Positions 48,537-58,276 of a DNA stretch of 64,000 nucleotides are shown in pieces. Numbering within the stretch: position 1 is the first letter of the stretch; each line of letters opens with the position of its first letter. The notes under the pieces were generated by a model. That model saw only the letters and a list, made by a program, of their open reading frames with translations, had not been told where the DNA came from and searched no databases. The stretch is taken from contig JAIVEN010000016.1 of NCBI GenBank assembly GCA_026686845.1, positions 5,473,501-5,537,500 of the forward strand, in the 5' to 3' direction. Made by a program: the position numbers and the translations under genes. The stretch is from Adenanthera pavonina (Eukaryota; Streptophyta; Magnoliopsida; Fabales; Fabaceae).

Positions 48537-48832
48537 CTCTCTCCGTCTCCAATTATAAAAAATAAATAATTACTTTATCTGTATCAAGAAAAAAATAGTT
48601 TTGGTAATTAAATTCATTGATTGTACTATAATTTCAATTTTTTTTAAAATTGTCCACATTAAAAGTTTGAAGTAAGACTAATTAATTATTAGTAATTATC
48701 AATATAACTTTAATTACTCAAGGGTATAAAAGGAAAATAACATTAATTACTCCACAAATTTTATCTATGTCTTTTATATTGTGGGATAAATAAATAGTCT
48801 CAAAATTCTCTTATAATTTTGGATGAAGAGAG
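48537..48832. mobile_element. Stowaway-like MITE nested in a larger repeat
   Basis: TA-flanked. The left end is 'ctctctccgtctccaattat' and the right end, reverse-complemented, is 'ctctcttcatccaaaattat', an inverted repeat of about 20 bp. Length 296 bp. Confidence 0.75.
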
Positions 48833-49445
48833 TATAATACAATGAAATTTTTTATTTTTATAATTAATAATTTTAAAATAAAAAAAAATATTTTACTCTT
48901 TAATAATTTTTATAATTAATAATTTTGATAAAAAAATTAAATTTAAGTTAAATTTTACCCAATTTAAAAAACTATCCGGTTCTCTAAAAACCGTTCCAGT
49001 TCCCAGCTCAACTCCTATTTTCAACTCAAAAACTGATTCAAAACAGTTCAATCTAATCCAATCCTTAAAACAGTCTAAAACTAAAAATTGAAGCCTTCTT
49101 CACTTTAAATAACAGTTCAACCACTCTAATCTTCCGGTCCGATTCGATTATCAAAGCATTGTTTGTAACTGCAAACGTCACAATAATTGCGACAAAACAA
49201 TAAAAAATCGAATGCTTTTTAATTAAAGCCTAGTCAAGCATACTGGCAAACAAAGTGGACTTCCATTTTCAAACATTACTATTGTCCTCTATTGTTTGTC
49301 CTTTACAGAATCCTATGTTTCAAGTTCTTCGAGCTGGACGCCCACAAAGTCATGCTACCCCTCTGAGATATTTGCATCAACCCAAAAAGACGGCTTCTTT
49401 TTTGTTTTTTTTTTTTTCTCTTCGCCCAGAGATTCAGGATTCTCC

Positions 49446-51768
49446 ATGGACGAAGGAGGAGGAAACAAATCTCTGAGCATCGAACAGGGTCTTCAAAATG
49501 GATCCCAAATTGATGGGATCACTTCTGCTCATACGGTTGACCACGGTAACCATATCATTATTTGTAGCTACTCTTGTTGTTTCAGAGATCTGGGTTGTTC
49601 TGAAAATTTAAGGCTTGTTTTCTATATGTAATGTAATTTGCAGATTCGTGGCAACAAGTGGGGTTGATGCTGATAACGAGCTTCAACTGTGGATGGTTAT
49701 TGACCTTCTCGAATCTGATAATGGTGCCACTAGGTTGGAAATGGGGTGTTTTGTGCCTTGTTGTCGTGGGACTCTACACTGCCTATGCTAACTGGCTCTT
49801 AGCCTCATTTCAGTTCATCAATGGCCAGAGATTCATCAGATACAGAGACGTCATGGGATTCCTTTTCGGTGAGCTTTCCATTAATTATAAGTCAGATTGG
49901 ATCCAAATTCGACAAATCAGAATCTTAAATTCACCAACTCATCATCATCTTTAATAGGCAAAACTATGTATCGCATCACATGGGCTTTCCAGTTTCTCAC
50001 CCTTCTTCTGGGAAACATGGGTTTCATCATCCTCGGAGGCAAAGCCCTGAAGGTGACACTCACACTATCTGATATATATACGGGATAGGTTAGATGAATA
50101 ATATTTTAACTTCACTGGGAAAATGCAGGCGATAAATTCAGAATTTAGCGACTCGCCGTTGAGGCTTCAATATTACGTGGTGATAACAGGAGCAGCTTAC
50201 TTCATATTTGCCTTCTTCATTCCAACCTTGTCTGCCATGAAAAACTGGTTACCAGTCTCTGTCGTCCTTACCTTCACATACATCGTAGTAACTTTTGTTG
50301 TTGTAGTTAAAGATGGTAATGATTCATTAATTAGTATTAATTGTCTTCCATTATTACTCGTACGAGATCCTTTTTAGCTTGTACTTTAGCCAAATTATTG
50401 TACGCCTTACCCGCCATGTAAGGCAGCTTTCGTCGAAATTAAGTTTTATATTATAAAATATTTTATATATTTAGTAGTTTATTTAATTTTCTTTAATTCA
50501 AGATGTTTTTGAAAATAAAATTTAATTAATATTAAAAAAATTAATTCATCGTTGATCATATTAAATGAGAATAATTTAAAAAAAAATTAAAAATTTTTAG
50601 TCATTAGTTGTTACTATTGATTCATGTATAATAATTAAAAGTGCCATTTAATTAAAATGGAGGGATTATAACATTAATATATCCACTATTGCAAGGTAAA
50701 TCAAACCCTGACAGAGACTATGATATTAGCGGAAGCGAAGTGAGCAAGGTGTGGAATGCCTTCGGTGCCATCTCTGTCATTGTTGTCTCCAACACTTCAG
50801 GCTTGCTTCTCGAAATACAGGTCATATATCATTAACCAGATTCGAATATATAATATTTTAAATTAAACATAATGCTATGATTAGTGTATGAATGATCTGT
50901 TTTTTTCCTTTTAATGTTTTTGATAATTTAATGGATGAACGGATGCAGTCAACTCTTAGGAAGCCAGTAGTGAGCAATATGAGGAAGGCGTTATACTCAC
51001 AGTATACAGTGGGGCTCCTGTTTTATTACGGAGTTACCGTGGTTGCGTACTGGGCTTACGGGTCAAAGGTGTCCGTATACCTGCCAGAAAACTTTAGTGG
51101 GCCTAAATGGGCCATTGTCGTCCTTAACGCCATCGTCTTGCTTCAGTCTGTGGTCTCCCAACACGTAATCAACTAACAATCGCACATTCTTTGACTGCTT
51201 TGTTCTGTATCATGATTAATTGGAGCATTAAAATTTGTTGAATGAGTGAATGCAGATGTTTGTAGCACCCATTCATGAGGCGTTGGATACAAAGTTCCTG
51301 AACATTGACAAGGGAATGCATGAAAAGGAAAACTTTAAACGCTTGTTCCTCGTACGTGCCCTCTTCTTTTCCGGCAACACATTCGTCTCCGCTGCTTTTC
51401 CGTTCATGGGTGACTTCGTCAACTTGCTCGGTTCTTTTTCTCTCATTCCCCTCACCTTCGTCTTCCCCAGCATGATCTTTCTCAAGGTCTCCGATTTATA
51501 TAAATCTCACTTTCAACAAAGCACACGCAAATGGACTCTGATTGTTTTTGTGTGTGAGTTCTTGAAAAGAATTTTCTTTCTCCGTATGAATTGTGAGTTT
51601 GTTTTGTGGATCGTATAGGTGAAGGGAAAGACGGCAAGAATAGAAAATAAAGCATGGCACTGGTTCAGCATCATTTTTTCTTCTCTGCTCACAGTGGTAA
51701 CCACCATTTCTGCTGTTCGATTGATCGTTGACAACATCCGTACGTATCACTTCTTTGCTGATGCGTGA
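49446..51768 (+). CDS. AAAP-family amino acid/GABA transporter
   Basis: Eight exons: 49446-49545, 49644-49868, 49958-50052, 50129-50315, 50696-50820, 50949-51164, 51256-51486, 51619-51768. They join in frame to 442 aa. The protein closely resembles plant GABA/proline transporters of the amino acid/auxin permease group (Arabidopsis GAT1/At1g08230 and At5g41800). Shared text includes 'DSWQQVGLMLITSFNCGW', 'NLIMVPLGWKWG', 'AYANWLLASF', 'FQFLTLLLGNMGFI', 'SEFSDSPLRLQYYV', 'YFIFAFFIPTLSAM' and 'VVAYWAYGS'. About 10-11 hydrophobic segments are present. It should move neutral amino acids such as GABA or proline with protons at a membrane; the exact substrate is not readable. The start chosen (MDEGGGN) is preferred over an upstream Met at 49255 because family members begin with a short hydrophilic tail. 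Confidence 0.88.
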
Positions 51769-52551
51769 TCCATCGCTCATATCTCCTACTCCATGGCCTT
51801 GTATTAAGATTCACAGTATTTAAACTGTTTTACGCCTAGTTTTGAAGTGACAAGGCTGACAGTTGGAACCAAAAAAAAAAAATAGTGAAAAGAAAGTTCA
51901 GATAAAGTGCTGAAGAAAACCAGAATTTTTATAGGCATTCTAATTTCCAAACAAAGAAAGATGTTGAAAGTTAGTACTTAGCAAGTGTTCTTAGTTCGAA
52001 TCTTGCGTGCGTAAAACAAATAGACATGGATATATGTATATATAATGGTTTCTGTAAGCATGCCATTGAAAGAATAAAATTCATGTGAAAATCCCAATTG
52101 CGAAGTAGGTGGAATGAATCTCCCTTGTTTTCTTCTAATCTATTGCTTCGACAGATGCACTAGAAAGATATGGATTAACCTTTGGATGAATAGTGAATCT
52201 TTTGTTATTTGAATAATAAAACAGATAGCATTGACACTTTATAAAGCAAACAGACAATTTTGCCTGCATATTTCTGATCTTCTGAAGTATAATTGGTAGA
52301 ACAACAATGATTAATCAATGAGCAATCAACGAAGAGGAATCAGTGCAGAATCAAACTGGGTGATGCTGTTAAGACAGATCATCCTCGTAAAATAAGTCAA
52401 ACAGTGTCAGAGGCTAGAACAGAATTTATTGATGGCTGGACCCAAATAAGATTTCTCATCACATCTAAAGGGAACACTACATATTATTTATGGAAGCATA
52501 TGTAATACCCTTTACAAAAAGAAGATGATAAATTAACAAATTAAAGATTGT
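51769..52551. other. Convergent gap between the transporter and the small basic protein
   Basis: No gene is seen. The two flanking genes converge, so this holds both 3' untranslated regions. It contains only short AT-rich runs. Confidence 0.6.
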
Positions 52552-52917
52552 TTAAATGATCCTTCCCATAGAATAAGTTGGCGGTGATTTATGAAGGCCA
52601 TAACTCAAGCTAAAAGGAGTGGGATTGCAGTGCATGAATAGGAAATTTCCCCCAAAGAGATCATTCAGATGGCTCTGCCCATTCTTCAGCCTGTGAAGAG
52701 CCTTTCGCCATGAGACTCTGAAGTTATGCAGAAACTTACTTCTTTTTCTGAGGAATCTCTTCAGTCTAGGAACATGAACCTTTGGCCTTCTCCTACCAGC
52801 TAGAGCCTTGAACTTGAGCCACGCCTTTGCCTTCTTCACTTGTCTTTCTAATGTTTCTTCGTCCAACTCCTGTTCATTTTGCAGCCTCTGGTAAGGAAGC
52901 TTGGCCCCAGAAGTCAT
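52552..52917 (-). CDS. Small basic plant protein of unknown function
   Basis: An intronless 121-aa frame. The N-terminus 'MTSGAKLPYQRLQNE' is followed by a strongly basic middle (residues 27-75, with 'RRRPKVHVPRLKRFLRKR'). A conserved-looking 'SHLNDLFGGNFLFMHCNPTP' stretch near residues 82-101 comes next, then a short tail. I recall plant proteins of this layout (short acidic start, Arg/Lys-rich core, DLF.GNYLFM ending) that are annotated only as uncharacterised. There is no signal peptide or transmembrane helix. The basic core could bind nucleic acid or membrane phosphate, but that is a guess. The start codon is preceded by a normal AT-rich leader. Confidence 0.65.
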   Translation of the reverse strand: MTSGAKLPYQRLQNEQELDEETLERQVKKAKAWLKFKALAGRRRPKVHVPRLKRFLRKRSKFLHNFRVSWRKALHRLKNGQSHLNDLFGGNFLFMHCNPTPFSLSYGLHKSPPTYSMGRII

Positions 52918-54315
52918 TGTGGAGCAAAATTGCTGATATGGTCACAGCTTCAAGGAGAAGTGACGCTTGCCTAATTAACTTACTTTCTCCTCACGGGATT
53001 TTGAACTTTTGCTTGTGCCCTCTGATTTACTCAACCTTGTGGCTTAAAATAGTTTCCAACTCGTATTCATGGGCAAACTAGTTTGGTACAATTAATTAAT
53101 GAGGCCATTGGAGCTGCAATTTTTTGGTAACGCGATACTGTTTCATTGAAGTATCAATTGAAACCTTTCCATAGCCGTCTCGCATTTAAGAAGCCTAATA
53201 ATTCAAAAGCACTTGTTATGGGATCAACACGAGTTTAACATTTCTTCATGTAGGGGCTGTCTCCTCCACAGTGAAAAGTATTACAGTCTCTGTTTCAGTT
53301 TATAGTATATCTTTAACTACCATACACATACCAAGACAATAATTAGTAACTGAAACTTTTTTCCATTATTTTTCAAATTATCCTTATTTAATAATACTTC
53401 ATACATTAATAAATTGCAGTCATTCTCTCTTTCATTCTTTTTTCCAAGTTCCCATGGGTCATTGATAATTGTGAAGAGTGAAGTTTTGGGGGAAAATTCT
53501 CCTTCATTCATTTATGATTTGATCAAACCATTAAAGAATTTTCATTAAATACATTAGTAACCGTAGAATATATAAACTTACTTATTCGGGATAATACTAG
53601 AAAGACAATAAAAAAACACAATGTAATCCGTGCAACACACTATATTTTGAAACATGAATTTCTCAGAATAATGCACTATATAGTATAACGAAGGGAGCAC
53701 TATTCTTAATTATAGGAAGTAAATAATTAAATCATCAAAATCAATAAAATAGTCAAATATCTTAAATATGTTACTTTTTTTTTTATAAATACACTTAATT
53801 TAATGTTCTTATTTAACTCTATTGTAACTCATACCATGTGATAATAAGTTTCTATTAATTAAGGACAAAATTAGAAAAAAAAACATATTAATTTATCATA
53901 TAAAAGTCATTTATTTCTTATATTTTAAAATAAAATATATTTAAAATTGTCTCTTATATTTTGAAATATGGTGGCAATATTTTATGTAATAATATCTTAT
54001 GTTGCCATTTTGCCAAATCAGGATAGGACAGGTCAGGATACGAGAAGCTAAACTGGAGTCACCCCTTACTTCAATTTTAATTTCTCAAATTAAATATTGC
54101 CCTTTTTCAGAAGTTTGAAACCTTTAAAATTTTTATTTGTGTTTTGCACTTTTCTTGTCTTCAAATTTTACAAAAATTTTATAATAAAAATTCTTAAAAA
54201 AAAAAAACTCCCACCAATTTTCTCTTAACTTTCACAAAGTAATGGCATCCATATTAATTTACATCAACAAATTGTTGATTTACATAAACACTTAAATTTG
54301 GTTCAAAGTGTTGGG
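52918..54315. other. Intergenic region with a MITE
   Basis: No gene is supported. It contains the inverted partner of the MITE at 30256-30666 (see 53284-53697) and AT-rich DNA up to the solo LTR. Confidence 0.6.
53284..53697 (-). mobile_element. Stowaway-like MITE, copy 2 of a pair
   Basis: Reverse-complement relative of 30256-30666, recognisable along its full length (for example 'gttcccatgggtcattgat' and 'ggggaaaattctcc'). TA precedes the left end. The right flank now reads 'ca' in place of TA, so one copy of the target duplication has mutated. The open frame at 53317-53511 lies inside it and is not a gene. Confidence 0.75.
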
Positions 54316-55149
54316 TGTCACACCCAAAAAAATGCGATGAAAAAAAAAAAGAACAAATTGAGTTTTCGAGTGAAAACCGACTTGTGAAGAGTCACCACCA
54401 AAATTTTAAGGAAAAACCGAATTAAAGAGGAAAAGGGTGGTCTGCGTAACTAGAGTTGGATTCGGGAGTCGATTGTGCATGGGAAAGGTGTTAGGCACCC
54501 CACAACACCCATTCCTAGGAACGATTACCTTACATTGATTGTGTAAATTAATATGGCTTAAAAATGTATTTTGATTTTCCTTTGACCATTCACATGCGAG
54601 AATAAGGGTAGAGAAGAAATTAAGAAAATTTGAGAAATTTGAAAAATAAAAAATAAGGAAATAAATTACATTAGAAATTAAGGAGATTTAAGAAAAAAAT
54701 AAGAAAAATGAATTGGGAAAATAAATTGAGAAACATTTTTTTAAATCAAGGGGAAAACACCAAATAAATCAGAAAATATTTATTTATTTACAAAGGCGTA
54801 CTTGACCCAGGATCAGAGCCTGGGGCCTACGTATCCTGCAATGGGGATCAAAGTCCACGTAGTTCGGGACTAGAAATGCGTGTCTGTTGGTTGATATTTT
54901 TTTTTAATTTTTGTAATAAGAGAAGGTTAATGGAAAATAATTTAACTTTTTGCAAACAAAACAATTTTCTGAGATTGAGTTGGTGTGTTTTAATTTGCAA
55001 AAGACAATTTAATTCCGCTTACTTACTCTTATTTTATTTTGTCTTGAAAACATTTATTTTATTTTATTTTGAAAAATGCCTTTATTTGATTTTTTGACTT
55101 TTGAAATAACATATTTTTGTACTTTTGAGAATTTTTCTTAAAAAAAGAA

Positions 55150-55451
55150 ATTCAATTCATCTATGGTAGACTCGTAGTCATACTCGATAGATTGGTTCCT
55201 TAATTACCTGCAGAAGTTCTAAACCTCGCGGTATAAGGACTTTATTATAATTTTAAGGCAATAATTTAAAAAATACTATTATCATTCATAAAATTTGTTA
55301 TATTATTATTAAAATATAATTATTTTCTTAAAAGAAAGTTCAACTAGTACATCTGCGTAGATTCGCAATCTTACATGATGATATAGTTAACCAAAATACG
55401 TGCGTGGATTCTGGAAACCTCACGTGGTATAGTTACCCAATCGGTTATTTC

Positions 55452-55485
<34 letters not shown>

Positions 55486-55760
55486 TACTTTTACTTTTCG
55501 TTATTATCAATGCTAACCATCGTTATTTTACTTAAAACATTTTGAAATACATGGAAGTTTACTCAATAAAAAGTTATCTATTTTAACAAACCAGTTAAAC
55601 ACCTAATTCACATATCTACGTGTACTCGCAGTTGCGCGCGATAATGTGATTAATCTTAATGCTTGCATGGGTTCAAAAACCTCATTTGGCATAATCATTA
55701 AGTGTTCTTATAATACTATTATTATTTCAGCAATTATTGTTTTTAACCACATTTTCTGAA
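55150..55760 (+). repeat. Three diverged tandem units inside the solo LTR
   Basis: Units at about 55150-55330, 55336-55520 and 55590-55760 share an ordered set of blocks. These are 'ttcaa(t/c)tcatctatg/acatctgcg', 'tagactcgtagtc/tagattcgcaatc/gtactcgcagttg', 'gattggtt/tagttaacc/gtgattaatc', and '(g/a)aacctcgcggtata/aacctcacgtggtata/aacctcatttggcata'. Each unit ends in an AT-rich stretch. Confidence 0.7.
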
Positions 55761-56599
55761 AATCGTAATAATAATGATAATAGTTCTTAGCACCCATTTG
55801 ATCAGGCTATGTTAATTTAATAGCAGCGAGTGGAGTGGTGGGCAGAAAAAATAAAATAAGACTCATAAGCCCAACACTATCTTTCCACAGGCTTGTCAAA
55901 ACTCATAGGCCCAATAACCTTCTCCTAAGACTTTGCCAAAACGCATAGGCCCAATAACCTCCTCCAGGGTTTTATTTCATCACACACTTCCTCACAGTTG
56001 GATGCTAAAGAACTCAGGCCCAACACTCAGTCAAGGACCCATTGAACACTAAGGCAAAAACAACAGAACAAAAAGAAAAGGAAAAAGACCCAGGATGCGA
56101 AAATCATTCCCTGCCATTGACAGGATCACCAAGTGGCCAGGATTACCAAGCACGTAGAACAATTAAAAAACCAATTTTGAATTAGATGCAAAGGCTTAGT
56201 ATCGTCTAGCCCTGATCAATTCTTCCTAATAATGCAACCGAGCGTATGCTCCCTATTGGTACAGGATGTAATTTCGAAAGCTCAAACTAGAAATACTATT
56301 GTGATAACTCCCCTCACAGATCAAACAACTCAAAGCTCAGGCATGCCAGGGGTAGCGAGTACAAGGGAGGCAGAATATACGGGCACCCCAAAGTTTTGGA
56401 CACAAGTAAATGCCGTTGTAAAGGGAGGTGAAACCAATCCAACCAGCAATGGAAAACAGATGCAGAAAGATTTAAAGAAAATCAGTCTACCCTCTTGGCT
56501 CAAACGCAACTATCGGTATCCATCATCATTCAATTCCCATACCCAATCCAGTATCCCTAGCTTACAGATCAAAGCTTTAAATCAAAGATACAAATTACC

Positions 56600-57560
56600 G
56601 GTTGGAGAGTCTCGCCCCCTTGCTTCCTCTTTCTCTTCCCGAAGATCCCCCCTTTCTGTCTCACTCAACTTCCGTGGCTCCACGATGGCTCTGCCCTAGC
56701 TCGCGGCTCCCTCTCTTTCCTCCAGCTCTCCCTCGTACCTTCTCTGTACAGCTCCCTCTTTTTCAGATCTTCCTCAGTTTATCGCTGTGGCTCCATCCGA
56801 TTTTCTCCCCGCGGCCTCTTCTGTCTCTCATGCTTCTGAGGCTCCACGGTGGCTCTGCCCAAGCTTGCGGCTGCCTTCCCCGAGCTCCCTCTGAGCTCCC
56901 TCTGTCCTCTCTCTCTTCCTCGCCTCCGCACTCGGCTCGCTCAGTCTCTCCTCTTCCTCTCTCTGATTTTCTCACGCTCGCGGCCTCCCTCTGTTTTTTG
57001 GTTCCGAGTCCCCTCTCGCTCTTCTTGTTTTTTTTTCTCCTCCTCGGCAGCCCTCTGTTTTTCTCCTCCTCGGCAACCCTCTGTTCTCTCAGATTTCTCT
57101 GGCTTCCCCAGATCCCCCCGTGTTTTTTTTGCTCCTTTTCTTCGGTTCTTCACCCCGGTTTTTCCCAGAATGCTTTCGGCCTCCATTTTTTCATGCTTGC
57201 GTGCTGCCTCCCCCTCCCAGTTCTCTCACGGCTGCTTTTATTTCCCTATCTGCCTTCTCTCCCTCTGTTTCTCTTTTCAGTCCTCTGCCTTCTTCACTTT
57301 TCCTCTGCTCCCTGCTCTGTTTTTTTTCTTTTCAGTCTTCTGCCTTTTCGCGTGCTTCTCCTTTCTGCCCCCGCACGTCTCCCTCTACTTTCCCTTTTCT
57401 TTCTTAGTTGCCTCCTGCTCCCTCTATGCTAGCGTGTCTTCGTTTCCTGTCCCCATCTTTTGTCTTCCGTCCTGTCTTCTCTTTCAGTCTGCGACTGTCC
57501 TTCCTTTTCTTTTTTTCTCCTCTGCCCCAGTTGTTTAGGGCATGGCCTCTTTGGGATCCA
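56600..57560. repeat. Pyrimidine-rich low-complexity tract in the solo LTR
   Basis: Nearly 1 kb in which the plus strand is mostly C and T, with tandem-like reuse of 'ggctccac(g/a)(a/g)tggctctgccc' (56676 and 56840, offset 164). The composition keeps several frames open on both strands (for example 56602-57432, plus). The predicted peptides are Leu/Ser/Pro/Phe-rich on one strand and Arg/Glu-rich on the other, as expected for skewed composition, so no gene is called. Confidence 0.8.
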
Positions 57561-57853
57561 ACTGCACGAGCCCTTAATTGGGCTCGTGGCATCTTGGGCC
57601 CAAAGGCCCCCTCTCCCCCTTTTTTTTGTTTTTTTTAGTTTTCTTTTTTTTATATGTTTTTTGTTTTTTGTTTTTTTGTTCATTTTTTCATTTATTTTTA
57701 TTTTTATTTTTATTTTTGTTTGTTTCCTTTCTTCCTTTTTTTATATATATTTTTTATGTTTTTTTTATATATTACTATTGATTATTTATTTATTTTTTAT
57801 TTTGTTTTGTTTTTTTTTTTGTAAAAATGTCCGAATAAAATGGGGTGTTCACA

Positions 57854-58276
57854 TTGGGTGTACAAGAATTTGGGTAGATATACAAAACTCGGAGTATAAT
57901 AACATCTCCAATTTTACAAGATTAGTGAAAATTTAAAATTTATATTGTTTGTCCTTATCTATGCAAGTTCAGCCATATATGTGGATACCAATTCAAAGCA
58001 TTAGCATAGAGCAGTATATCATGGATTTTGGACCCATCATTCTTTTAGAGCATAGTGACAGGGATTTTATTTGCTTAAGCAAACAAATGAAAGGCACAAA
58101 TTAACCAAATGAAAGAGAGGGAACCGGGGGGGGGGGGGGTGGTTGGGGTTGGTGAACTCAAAGTCACAGGACTCATAAACAAGCATTTCCTGATAAGCAT
58201 TTCTTATGGTCTTTATTATATTGAAAATTTCCACTTAGTACTAATAAAATATCAGAGAATAAAGAGACAATCAAGC
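57854..58276. other. Gap between the solo LTR and the glyoxal oxidase-like gene
   Basis: About 420 bases with no gene. It includes a G-run of about 14 at 58125-58139, which would be C-rich in the presumed 3' flank of the minus-strand oxidase gene. Confidence 0.6.

Larger units (their letters stand above)
45403..49445. other. Intergenic AT-rich region with repeats
   Basis: No gene is supported. It contains a decayed hAT-like MITE relative (about 46765-47115) and a Stowaway-like MITE (48537-48832). That MITE is nested in a larger AT-rich repeat (about 48240-49160) whose ends carry 'ccggttc/gaaccg'-type text. Short open frames near 47153-47443 are not credible. Confidence 0.55.
54316..57853 (+). 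mobile_element. Solo LTR, Ogre/Tat-like Ty3/gypsy, 3.5 kb
   Basis: The sequence starts TGTCACACCC and ends GGGGTGTTCACA, that is TG...CA with short inverted termini, and is flanked by a direct repeat 'ttggg' (54311-54315 and 57854-57858). A 5-bp target duplication plus TG/CA ends is the signature of an LTR element. The first 250 bases carry wording I associate with Ogre/Tat LTRs ('gtcaccaccaaaattttaagg', 'gggagtcgattgtgcatggg', 'aaggtgttaggcacccc'). An AATAAA lies about 20 bases before the 3' end. No gag, protease, reverse transcriptase or integrase is present, and no second LTR exists nearby, so it is best read as a solo LTR left by recombination. It contains three diverged tandem units and a pyrimidine-rich tract. 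Confidence 0.8.

Noticed and set aside
49255..49445. An upstream Met frame before the transporter
   Set aside because: It is not in a frame that joins the transporter exons convincingly, and family members start with a short hydrophilic tail like the one at 49446.
56232..56699. A 155-aa frame upstream of the pyrimidine tract
   Set aside because: It lies wholly within the solo LTR, matches no gag or other domain I know, and runs into low-complexity sequence.
56602..57432. A 276-aa plus-strand frame rich in Leu, Ser, Pro and Phe
   Set aside because: It lies in the pyrimidine-rich tract of the solo LTR. Overlapping frames on both strands are open for the same compositional reason and no domain is visible.
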